NCBI GenBank assembly: GCA_900553265.1
Contig: USDD01000043.1
Location: 1-21,846 of the forward strand
Reading direction: 5' to 3'
Source: an uncultured Eubacteriales bacterium
GTDB taxonomy: Bacteria > Bacillota > Clostridia > Christensenellales > Aristaeellaceae
DNA length: 21,846 nucleotides
Under the pieces are notes generated by a model. The model worked only from the letters and a program-made list of their open reading frames with translations. It was not told the DNA's origin and ran no database searches. The translations under genes were made by a program, and so were the position numbers. Within the stretch, counting starts at the first letter, position 1. Every line of letters begins with the position of its first letter. Shown here piece by piece: positions 1 to 5,796 of this stretch.

Positions 1-640
1 CGTCCGAAGGGGCGGCAGGCGGCCTGAGGCCGCGCGCAGCTGCTGCCGCGCATAGGCGACGCGGTCTGCGCGCCGGTGGTCGGCGCTTGCCCGCTGGGGT
101 GCGTTTCTGGTGTAGGGTTGGTGCGAGATGACGGCGCTGCGCCATTGTGGTAATGGCTTGCGCCTGCCATGGGACAAGAAGTGTCCTACGTCCGAAGGGG
201 CGGCAGCAAATGGAGGTTCCAAGGAACCTGAGGTTCCTTGGCGGGTGCGGGCAGAGCCCGCCGTAACCTGACTCGTTCGACGTTGAGAATAACCATCGTC
301 CGTATCTCCAGCCCGCCCGAATCAAGAATCAGCAGGGCCGGAAGCTCTCCAATTTTACGCTGAGCATCGTGGATAATTAAGGGCGGGCGCGCTAACTTCC
401 GAGCGAATTTCCGAGAGCCATCCGCAATGTTGACCGCCCAGTAGGCGGTCAACGGGCGGATGGCTCTCGGAAACAGCCGGAACGGCGGCCTGAGGCCGCG
501 CGCAGTCGCTGCCGCGTTAGGGCGATGCGGGCGGGCAGTGCCCGCTGCCAACTGCTGCCGCGCTGGGGCGACGCGGGCTGCGCCGCCGTGGTGGCGGCTT
601 GCCCGCTGGGGTGCGTTTCTGGGGCGAGGCTGGTGCGAGG
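1..640. repeat. Mosaic intergenic repeat block A (no gene seen)
   Basis: No convincing gene is visible here. The block is assembled from palindromic modules that recur, inverted, at 3001-3949. Recognisable modules in order are: GGCGGCCTGAGGCCGC (about 19-34 and again near 484); a 34-bp nested hairpin at 61-94 and again at 573-606; GCCATT-GTGGT-AATGGC at 141-157; a 9-bp stem with TGA loop at 220-240; a GCGGGC/GCCCGC hairpin near 246-260; and a large nested palindrome at 408-473. Stretches between hairpins, such as the one reading CCGTATCTCCAGCCCGCCCG near 300-319, match the reverse complement of 3231-3530 with scattered differences, so this is a diverged copy. Open frames inside it are translated repeat. 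Function unknown; it could be a non-autonomous mobile repeat or a structured RNA. Confidence 0.8.
408..473. repeat. 66-bp nested palindrome in repeat block A
   Basis: The outer arms at 408-425 and 456-473 are perfect 18-bp complements beginning TTTCCGAGAGCC. Inside them is a second perfect 9-bp hairpin, TTGACCGCC (430-438), loop CAGTA, GGCGGTCAA (444-452). The flanks CTCGGAAG... and CAGCCGGAACGGC match those of a different, shorter palindrome at 3188-3212, so the same site in the repeat carries different hairpin cassettes. Confidence 0.85.
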
Positions 641-641
641 G

Positions 642-716
642 GACTTTGTCGAATTTTCAATTCGATAAAGTCAGTCGCAAAGCGACTTGAAAACCCAAAG
701 GGTTTTCAACCTTTGG
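642..716 (-). repeat. Triple-hairpin element, copy 1
   Basis: About 75 bp made of three adjacent hairpins, each with a 3-nt loop: a 14-bp stem (642-655 with 659-672, one G/T mismatch), a 6-bp stem AGTCGC/GCGACT (673-678 with 682-687) and a 10-bp stem TTGAAAACCC/GGGTTTTCAA (687-696 with 700-709). A nearly identical copy in the opposite orientation lies at 3041-3113, so the two form an inverted pair around uvrC and the small membrane gene. No reading frame is involved. It lies about 75 bp beyond the uvrC stop, so it could also help end that transcript, though no U-run follows. Confidence 0.85.
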
Positions 717-764
717 CCGAGGCTTGCGCCTGCGCCGGAATCCGCAGAACCCCTCGCCCAAAGG
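710..764 (-). terminator. Hairpin just downstream of uvrC, possible terminator
   Basis: CCTTTGGCCGAGG (710-722) can pair with CCTCGCCCAAAGG (752-764), 12 of 13 positions, around a GC-rich loop. It lies 27 bases past the uvrC stop on the minus strand. No run of U follows in that orientation, so a standard intrinsic terminator is not supported. It may stabilise the transcript end or be another repeat hairpin. Confidence 0.25.
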
Positions 765-790
765 AACAGCGGCCAGCATCTCCCCTCTTC

Positions 791-2671
791 TCACTCCTCC
801 CCGCCCTCCCCCTCGTGCAGCATGGCGTACACATTCCTCGCCACGCTCTCGGGAAGCCCCGGCACCTGCGCGATTTCCTCCGGCGACGCGGCGCGCAGCG
901 CTTCCACGGTCTTGAAGTGCTTCAGAATCGCCTTGCGCCGCTCCGGGCCCACGCCCGCCACGCCGTCCAGACGCGAGCTCACCGAGGCCCTGCTCCGCAG
1001 CGCGCGATGGTGGGTGATGGCGAAGCGATGGGCCTCGTCGCGCAGCCGCTGAATCAGATGCAGCGCGTTGGAATGCCTGTCCAGCACGATGCGCGTGTCG
1101 CTGTAGGGCAGCACGATCTCCTCGATGCGCTTGGCCAGACCGAACATGGGAATCTCCATGCCGCAGGCGTGCATCGCGTCCTGCGCCGCGGCCAGCTGCC
1201 CCGCGCCGCCGTCGATGAGAATCAGGTCGGGCAGATCGGAGAACTTGCCGCCCTTGGGATCCAGCCCCTGCGCCTGACGCTCGGCCAGCTCGGTCTGCCC
1301 GTGCAGCAGCCGCCGGGTGATGACCTCGTGCATGGAGGCGAAGTCGTTCGCGCCCTGCACGGTCTTGATGCGATAGTGCCGATACTCCCTGTTGGCGCAC
1401 ACGCCGTCGATCATGACCACCTCGCTGGCCACGGACAGCACGCCCTGGGTGTTGGAGATGTCGTAGCCCTCGATGCGCCGGGGCGGGCGCTCCAGCCCCA
1501 GCACCTGCGCCAGCTCCTCCGTGGCGCCCACGGTGCGCGCCCGGGTGTTCTCCAGCTTTTTGTCCAGCTTCGCGGCCTGATCGCGCAGGTTCTTCATGGC
1601 CATGCGGATCAGATCCATCCGTCCGCCGCGCATGGGTGTGGACACGTCCACGCGATAGCCCGCCGCCTCGGACAGCAGCTCGCGCACGATGGCCTGCTCG
1701 TGCACCGTGGCGGACAGCAGGATCTCCTTCGGCGGCACGTTCTCCGGGCCGTAGTATTGCAGCATGAACTGGGTCAGAATCTCGCCCGGCGCGTCGTCGC
1801 CCGCGCCCTCGAGGGTGAACCGCTCCTCGCCGATGAGCCGGCCCGAGCGGATGAACAATACCTCCACCAGCGCGTCTGCGTCGTAGTCCAGCACGGCGAT
1901 CACGTCCCGATCCTCGTTGCGCGTGGAGATGGCCTGCTGCTTCTCCATCAGGGACTGAACCGCCCGCAGCCGGTCGCGCAGCACCGCCGCGCGCTCGTAC
2001 TGCATGGCCTTCGAGGCCTCGGCCATCTGGCTCTTCAGCGCGTCCATCACCGGCGCGTAGCGTCCGTTCAGGAACTCCAGCGCCCTGTCCAGCACGGCGC
2101 GGTAGTCCTCCGGCGAAATTTTCCCCGCGCAGGGGGCGAGACAGCGCCCCAGCTGATATTGCAGGCACGGGCGCTTCTTCGGGTCGGGCCGGACGCCGCC
2201 CGCGCAGGTGCGCAGCGGGTAGAGCTGCCCCAGCACGTCCATGACCTCGCGCACCACCGTCGCGCCGCGATAGGGGCCGAAATAGCGCGCGCCGTCCCGC
2301 TCCTGCCGCCGCGCCAGCTCGATGCGCGGGAATTCGTCCTTCAGATCCACGCGGATGTAGGGATAGGCCTTGTCGTCCTTGAGAAGGATGTTGTAGTGGG
2401 GCATGTGCAGCTTGATCAGGTTGCACTCCAGCGCGAAGGCCTCCATCTCCGTGGACACGAGCATGATGTCGAAGTCGGCGATTTTTTCCACCATGGCGCG
2501 AACCTTGGGCGTGTGGGCCTTGAAGGCGTAGAAATACTGGGACACGCGGTTTTTCAGATTCTTGGCCTTGCCCACGTAGATGATTTTGCCCTCGGCGTCC
2601 TTCATCAGATAGCATCCCGGGGACTCGGGCAGGTTGGCCAGCTTCCATTCCAGATTGGACGTGAGCTTCAT
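791..2671 (-). CDS. uvrC: UvrABC excinuclease subunit C
   Basis: UvrC makes both incisions around DNA lesions bound by UvrB in nucleotide excision repair, in the cytoplasm. The 626 residues have the family's usual length and full order of domains. There is a GIY-YIG nuclease at about 14-92 (GCY at 19-21, YVGKAK at 32-37). Four cysteines at 156, 169, 177 and 181 have the spacing expected of the UvrC iron-sulfur cluster. A UVR/UvrB-binding helix pair lies at about 206-241. The RNase H-like second nuclease begins near 400 (EGYDISN, then LILIDGGAGQ at 483-492). Tandem helix-hairpin-helix motifs lie at about 567-617 (VAGVGPERRK, VPGLPESVA). The start is fixed by a strong AAGGAGG eight bases upstream, which overlaps the stop codon of the small upstream gene and so suggests coupling. 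Nothing appears broken. Confidence 0.98.
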   Translation of the reverse strand: MKLTSNLEWKLANLPESPGCYLMKDAEGKIIYVGKAKNLKNRVSQYFYAFKAHTPKVRAMVEKIADFDIMLVSTEMEAFALECNLIKLHMPHYNILLKDDKAYPYIRVDLKDEFPRIELARRQERDGARYFGPYRGATVVREVMDVLGQLYPLRTCAGGVRPDPKKRPCLQYQLGRCLAPCAGKISPEDYRAVLDRALEFLNGRYAPVMDALKSQMAEASKAMQYERAAVLRDRLRAVQSLMEKQQAISTRNEDRDVIAVLDYDADALVEVLFIRSGRLIGEERFTLEGAGDDAPGEILTQFMLQYYGPENVPPKEILLSATVHEQAIVRELLSEAAGYRVDVSTPMRGGRMDLIRMAMKNLRDQAAKLDKKLENTRARTVGATEELAQVLGLERPPRRIEGYDISNTQGVLSVASEVVMIDGVCANREYRHYRIKTVQGANDFASMHEVITRRLLHGQTELAERQAQGLDPKGGKFSDLPDLILIDGGAGQLAAAQDAMHACGMEIPMFGLAKRIEEIVLPYSDTRIVLDRHSNALHLIQRLRDEAHRFAITHHRALRSRASVSSRLDGVAGVGPERRKAILKHFKTVEALRAASPEEIAQVPGLPESVARNVYAMLHEGEGGEE

Positions 2672-2687
2672 GGGTGCAGAAACCTCC

Positions 2688-3068
2688 TTACAGCGAGACC
2701 TTCTTTTTCAGCAGCGCGGCGCAGCCGAACAGGCTGACCAGAATCGCGCCCAGCGAGATCAGCGCCGTGGGCGCTATGGCGGGAATCAGGTCGCGGGCGG
2801 CGGAGCGGGCCGCGCTTTCGGGCACCGGATCGCCGGTCAGCTGCGCCTGAAACAGAATCGTCAGGTTGTCCGCTGGCGACGGGAACAGGCCGCACAGCGC
2901 GCTCACGCCCCAGCTCAGCAGCAGAAACAGCGCGATGGACGGCGGCCGCCGCCACTTTCTGTCCCGGAACAGGGTGCAGCTCAGCGTCGCCGCCGCACAT
3001 CCTTGCCATGGAAACGTATCGCAGCGGGCAAGCGCCGACCAAAGGTTGAAAACCTTTTGGGTTTTCAA
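2688..3068 (-). CDS. Small two-helix membrane protein, probably 5'-truncated
   Basis: I do not recognise the family. Downstream of about residue 24 the frame looks like host coding sequence: a basic segment (RDRKWRRPP at 35-43), a hydrophobic helix at about 44-62, a polar loop, a second helix at about 95-120 and a KKK tail. The stop sits in the uvrC ribosome binding site, 16 bp before the uvrC start, so the two were probably an operon. The first 22 or so residues come entirely from the repeat element at 3041-3113 and its flank. The only upstream start is a TTG inside a hairpin with no ribosome binding site, and no good ATG/GTG/TTG exists further in until GTG at codon 55. The likely reading is a membrane gene whose 5' end was replaced by repeat DNA. 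A pseudogene is as likely as a working protein. Confidence 0.45.
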   Translation of the reverse strand: MKTQKVFNLWSALARCDTFPWQGCAAATLSCTLFRDRKWRRPPSIALFLLLSWGVSALCGLFPSPADNLTILFQAQLTGDPVPESAARSAARDLIPAIAPTALISLGAILVSLFGCAALLKKKVSL

Positions 3069-3113
3069 GTCGCTTTGCGACTGACTTTATCGAATTAAAA
3101 ATTCGATAAAGTC
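3041..3113 (+). repeat. Triple-hairpin element, copy 2
   Basis: Inverted copy of 642-716. Its last hairpin is perfect: GACTTTATCGAATT (3083-3096), loop AAA, complement at 3100-3113. The middle hairpin AGTCGC-TTT-GCGACT and the first hairpin TTGAAAACC... are also kept. It sits where the loop of the nested hairpin GCGGGCAAGCGCCG / GGCGGCGCAGCCCGC would be, as if inserted into that loop; compare the uninterrupted hairpin at 3526-3559. Confidence 0.85.
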
Positions 3114-3187
3114 ACCTCGGCGGCGCAGCCCGCGTCCCTTACTGCGCGTCAGCGATTGTGCGCGGCCTCAGGCCGCCGTTCCGGCTG

Positions 3188-3212
3188 TTTGAATTGCATT
3201 CTGCAATTCAAA
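3188..3212. repeat. 25-bp palindrome cassette
   Basis: TTTGAATTGCA (3188-3198), loop TTC, TGCAATTCAAA (3202-3212): a perfect 11-bp stem. It occupies the same position between the same flanks (GCCGTTCCGGCTG before, TTCGCTCGGAAGTTAGCGCG after) as the 66-bp palindrome at 408-473 on the other strand. Confidence 0.8.
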
Positions 3213-3230
3213 TTCGCTCGGAAGTTAGCG

Positions 3231-3530
3231 CGCCCGCCCGACTTTGTCCGCGGAACATGGATGCGACTGGGGGAGCTTTCGTCCCTGCTGGTTCTTGGTT
3301 CGGGCGGGCTGGGGATACGGACGGTGGCTATTTTCTGCGTCGAACGGGCTGAGCTGCGGCGGGCTCTGCCCGCACCCGCTTAGGAAACTGAGTTTCCTAA
3401 GAACCTTCCTTTTGCTGCCGCCTCTTTGGACGAGGGGCGCTTCTTGTCCCATAGCAGGCGCAAGCCATTACCACAATGGCGCAGCGCCGTCGCTTCGAAC
3501 AACCTTGCTCCAGAAACGTATCGCAGCGGG
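3231..3530. repeat. 300-bp tandem repeat module, copy 1
   Basis: Nearly identical to 3602-3901; the offset is 369 bp at the left part and 371 bp after a 2-bp insertion in a T-run. It contains the 9-bp stem TTAGGAAAC-TGA-GTTTCCTAA (3380-3400) and GCCATT-ACCAC-AATGGC (3464-3480). A diverged inverted relative lies at about 100-400. Confidence 0.85.
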
Positions 3531-3559
3531 CAAGCGCCGACCACCGGCGCGCAGCCCGC
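3526..3559. repeat. 34-bp nested hairpin, version 1
   Basis: Outer stem GCGGGC/GCCCGC (3526-3531, 3554-3559), inner stem GCGCCG/CGGCGC (3534-3539, 3545-3550), loop ACCAC. The same geometry with other stem sequences is at 61-94, 573-606 and 3897-3930. Confidence 0.8.
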
Positions 3560-3601
3560 GTCGGCTACTGCGCGTCAGCAGTTGGCTGCGGGCACTGCCC
3601 G

Positions 3602-3901
3602 CCCGCCCGACTGTGGCCGCGGAACATGGATGCGATTGGGGGAGCTTTCGTCCCTGTTGGTTTTTTTGGTTCGGGCGGGCTGGGGATACGGACGGTGGCT
3701 ATTTTCTGCGTCGAAGGAGTTGGGCTGCGGCGGGCTCTGCCCGCACCCGCTTAGGAAACTGAGTTTCCTAAGAACCTTCCTTTTGCTGCCGCCTCTTTGG
3801 ACGAGGGGCGCTTCTTGTCCCATAGCAGGCGCAAGCCATTACCACAATGGCGCAGCGCCGTCGCTTCGAACAACCTTGCTCCAGAAACGTATCGCAGCAG
3901 T
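3602..3901. repeat. 300-bp tandem repeat module, copy 2
   Basis: Second copy of the module at 3231-3530, including the stems at 3751-3771 and 3835-3851. The few differences lie mostly near the T-run at 3660-3667 and around 3712-3722, which indicates a fairly recent tandem duplication. Confidence 0.85.
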
Positions 3902-3930
3902 CGAGCCGCCACCAAGGCGGCGTGGACTGC
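3897..3930. repeat. 34-bp nested hairpin, version 2
   Basis: Outer stem GCAGTC/GACTGC (3897-3902, 3925-3930), inner stem GCCGCC/GGCGGC (3905-3910, 3916-3921), loop ACCAA. The flanks match 3526-3559 (ATCGCA before, GTC...TACTGCGCGTCAGC after), but both stems differ in sequence while staying paired. Confidence 0.8.
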
Positions 3931-3935
3931 GTCCC

Positions 3936-4547
3936 TTACTGCGCGTCAGCAGTTGTCAGCGTGCACAGGCACGCCAGGGTGTGGAAGCCGGCGGTGCGGT
4001 CGAGCAGGGTGACGGTGGGGAAGAGGGTTTGGAGATATTTCTGGGCCGAGGCCGCGCCCTGCTGCTTTCGGATGACGAGAATCAGCGCACCGTCGTCGGT
4101 CAGATGCTCCTTCGCCTCGGCGAACAGCCGATAGATCACCGCCTTGCCCGCGCGGATGGGCGGATTGGTCAGTATGAAGTCGAACCTGCCGGTCACGTTC
4201 TCGAAGCCGTCGCCCTGAACCACCTCGGCCTTCGCGCCGTTGCGCGCCAGATTGCGCCGGCTCAGCTCCACCGCCCGATGGTTCACATCCGTCATCACGA
4301 TTTCGCATTCGGGGTACTTCCGCGCCAGCGTCACGCCCACCGGGCCCCAGCCGCAGCCCAGATCCAGCACCCGGCCGTGCAGCTCCGGCAGCGCCTCCAG
4401 CATGGCGCGCGTGCCCGTGTCCAGCCCGTCCCGGGAGAACACGCCCGCGTCGGTCAGACAGCGCGACCTCACGCCCAGCGCCTCGATCTCGATTTCCCGC
4501 TCGGCATGGGCCGAGGTCGGCTCCGCGGAATAGTAGAATTCGTTCAT
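3936..4547 (-). CDS. rsmC: 16S rRNA guanine-N2 methyltransferase, RsmC-type
   Basis: A class I SAM-dependent methyltransferase of the RsmC family, which methylates a guanine of 16S rRNA (G1207 in E. coli) in the small ribosomal subunit. The SAM-binding motif VLDLGCGWGP is at 60-69, the acidic ribose-binding residue is D87, and the catalytic NPP motif is at 128-130 (TNPPIRAGK). At 203 residues it is the short single-domain form common in Gram-positive bacteria, lacking the N-terminal pseudo-domain of the E. coli enzyme. The start follows rsuA by 3 bp, and its GGAGG lies across the last rsuA codons, so the two are co-transcribed and coupled. The last few codons (ADAQ and the stop) are read from the mosaic repeat that abuts the gene, so the natural C-terminus may have been altered. 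Exact base specificity is inferred from family. Confidence 0.93.
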   Translation of the reverse strand: MNEFYYSAEPTSAHAEREIEIEALGVRSRCLTDAGVFSRDGLDTGTRAMLEALPELHGRVLDLGCGWGPVGVTLARKYPECEIVMTDVNHRAVELSRRNLARNGAKAEVVQGDGFENVTGRFDFILTNPPIRAGKAVIYRLFAEAKEHLTDDGALILVIRKQQGAASAQKYLQTLFPTVTLLDRTAGFHTLACLCTLTTADAQ

Positions 4548-4550
4548 ATT

Positions 4551-5279
4551 TTAATCCTCCAGGTCGGTGATTTTCTTCAGATGCTTCAGCTCCGCTTCCG
4601 TCAGCGGGCGGAACTCGCCCTCGGCCAGCGCTTCGTCCAGCCTCACGCCGCCGATCTCCAGCCGCTTCAGCGCCGTCAGCGGATGGCCCACGGCGGCGAA
4701 CATGCGCTTGACCTGATGGAACTTGCCCTCGGTCAGCGTTACGTCGGCGACGGACTGCTCCTGCGCCGCTTCGAGGATGTCCATGCCCGCCGGGCGCGCG
4801 GTGAAATCGCTGAGGGCGATCCCCTGCGCAAACACCTCTGCGTCCGCGGCCGTCAGCATGCCCTCACACACGGCGCGATAGCGCTTCTCCGCCTTCCATT
4901 TCGGCGAGATCAGCCGGTGAGCCAGCTCGCCGTCGGTGGTCAGCAGCACCAGCCCGGTCACGTCCCGATCCAGCCGGCCCACCGGGCCGATCTTCCTCCG
5001 GGCGTACTTCTCCGGCAGCAGCGAGACCACCGTGGGCAGGCGCTTGTCCTCCGTGGCCGTCACCACGCCCGCGGGCTTGTTGAGCATCAGATAGATCTCG
5101 GTTTCCGCCTGAAGCGGCGCGCCGTCCAGCGCGACCTGCTCCGGCCGGGCCTTGAACCCGGGATCCCGCCGAACCTGCCCGTCCACGGTTACCCGCCCCG
5201 CGGCGATGCGCTTTTTCGCCTCGCTGCGGGCGACGCCCGCCAGTCCCAGCAGCTTGTCCAGACGCAGCGCGCCGTCCAT
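4551..5279 (-). CDS. rsuA: Pseudouridine synthase, RsuA/RluB family
   Basis: Converts a specific uridine in ribosomal RNA to pseudouridine in the cytoplasm. Numbered from the upstream ATG at 5285, an N-terminal S4 RNA-binding domain covers about 7-50 (RLDKLLGLAGVARSEAKKRI), followed by the catalytic domain with the family motif GRLDRDVTGL at 103-112, where Asp106 is the catalytic residue. Length fits the family. I prefer the ATG at 5279 because the GGGGG ribosome site lies 7 bases before it and only about one base before the ATG at 5285; the choice changes two residues. It heads a leftward operon with rsmC, transcribed divergently from the cobalamin operon. Whether it modifies 16S or 23S RNA cannot be told from the sequence alone. 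Confidence 0.93.
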   Translation of the reverse strand: MDGALRLDKLLGLAGVARSEAKKRIAAGRVTVDGQVRRDPGFKARPEQVALDGAPLQAETEIYLMLNKPAGVVTATEDKRLPTVVSLLPEKYARRKIGPVGRLDRDVTGLVLLTTDGELAHRLISPKWKAEKRYRAVCEGMLTAADAEVFAQGIALSDFTARPAGMDILEAAQEQSVADVTLTEGKFHQVKRMFAAVGHPLTALKRLEIGGVRLDEALAEGEFRPLTEAELKHLKKITDLED

Positions 5280-5311
5280 GGTCATTCCCCCTTGCGCGGA
5301 TTCTTTTCCAT

Positions 5312-5346
5312 ATTATATTGTACTCCATCGCCCGCCCGGATGGCAA
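5312..5346 (-). promoter_or_regulatory. Candidate promoter for rsuA-rsmC
   Basis: On the minus strand, TTGCCA (5346-5341), 18 bp, then TACAAT (5322-5317), overlapping a TATAAT (5317-5312). It lies 27-60 bp upstream of the rsuA start and faces away from the riboswitch promoter. Confidence 0.5.
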
Positions 5347-5415
5347 GCATCTTTCCGAGAAGAACGCGTTGATAAACTTAACGTTAGCGCTTGATAAATT
5401 GATTACATATATCCA

Positions 5416-5444
5416 TTGACATTTATTGACTGCGCGGATATAAT
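5416..5444 (+). promoter_or_regulatory. Consensus housekeeping promoter for the cobalamin operon
   Basis: TTGACA (5416-5421), a 17-bp spacer and TATAAT (5439-5444) match the sigma-70/sigma-A consensus at every position. Transcription would begin near 5450, about ten bases before the first riboswitch helix. AT-rich DNA with two TTGATAAA direct repeats (5369-5376, 5391-5398) and a TAACGTTA palindrome (5379-5386) lies just upstream. The promoter is strong by design, consistent with control by the riboswitch. Confidence 0.88.
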
Positions 5445-5460
5445 AAACGCGAATTGAATA

Positions 5461-5652
5461 AATGCCGCCAGTGCCGCGCGAATCGTCGGATGCGCGCGGA
5501 TAATAGGGAATCGGGTGAAAATCCCGAGCGATCCGGTCACTGTGAGCGGGGAGAGAAGCCGCATTTTGTCCATTGCGTCCGCCCGGGCGTGAGAAGGCGC
5601 GGCCATCGCCGATCCGCGAGCCAGGAAACCTGCTGGAGGGCATTGTGGCATT
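5461..5652 (+). promoter_or_regulatory. Cobalamin riboswitch
   Basis: An RNA leader that binds adenosylcobalamin or a related corrinoid and turns the operon down. The conserved core is easy to read: AATAGGGAAT followed by GGGTGAAAATCCC (5502-5525), GGTCACTGTGAGCGGG (5535-5550), and the B12 box GCGAGCCAGGAAACCTGC (5616-5633). The closing helix is supported by AATGCC (5461-5466) pairing with GGCATT (5647-5652) and AGTGCC (5470-5475) pairing with GGCATT (5639-5644). It lies between the promoter and a terminator, ahead of a corrinoid transport and synthesis operon, as expected. Confidence 0.95.
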
Positions 5653-5669
5653 GCTTCCGAGGAAAGCAC

Positions 5670-5730
5670 CCTGCTTCAGCCGAGCCAAATCGGTTTTTTG
5701 GGGCGCTTGCGGAAGCAGGCGCCCTTTTGT
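5670..5730 (+). terminator. Riboswitch-controlled terminator and antiterminator
   Basis: The terminator is a 10-bp stem, GGGCGCTTGC (5701-5710) with GCAGGCGCCC (5715-5724, one G-U pair), loop GGAA, then UUUUGU. Upstream, CCTGCTTC (5670-5677) is the exact complement of GAAGCAGG (5712-5719), which includes part of the terminator's right arm, so the two pairings exclude each other. A weak CCGA/TCGG hairpin followed by six T (5680-5699) lies between. The layout implies transcription attenuation: corrinoid bound gives terminator, unbound gives antiterminator. Confidence 0.75.
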
Positions 5731-5796
5731 CTGTCCGCAGACGGCGGGCGTGGGACGTCGGCGGCCGGGGTTCCGCCGAAGAACAGGAGGAAATGA

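Larger units (their letters stand above)
3001..3949. repeat. Mosaic intergenic repeat block B (no gene seen)
   Basis: This stretch between the small membrane gene and rsmC holds no convincing gene. It contains the reverse-oriented counterparts of block A modules: two tandem copies of a 300-bp module (3231-3530 and 3602-3901), three versions of the nested 34-bp hairpin (3022-3138 interrupted, 3526-3559, 3897-3930), the triple-hairpin element at 3041-3113, a palindrome at 3188-3212 and the repeated tail TACTGCGCGTCAGC (3140, 3566, 3937). The block runs directly into the 3' end of rsmC and into the 5' part of the small membrane gene. Frames within it recur because the repeats recur and show no protein-like features. 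Confidence 0.85.

Noticed and set aside
186..551. Small frames in the repeat blocks that recur with similar peptides (also 3156-3383, 3476-3754, 3225-3452, 3575-3823)
   Set aside because: They recur because the DNA repeats recur; they cross palindromes, lack ribosome sites and exist in several frames and both strands.
599..2737. A 712-residue open frame on the plus strand opposite uvrC
   Set aside because: UvrC on the minus strand has all family motifs; the opposite frame is His/Leu/Arg-rich low-information sequence and starts in repeat DNA.
2668..3042. Alternative minus-strand frame beginning at ATGs near 3042
   Set aside because: Arg/Gly/Pro-rich shadow without membrane segments; the frame at 2688-3068 has two helices and ends at the uvrC ribosome site.
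1..3949. CRISPR array or insertion sequence
   Set aside because: Repeats are long mosaic palindromes without regular short repeats and unique spacers, and no cas or transposase gene is present in the window.
3426..5372. A 648-residue plus-strand frame crossing repeats, rsmC and rsuA
   Set aside because: It reads through repeat DNA and then antisense to two well-supported genes; no protein family features.
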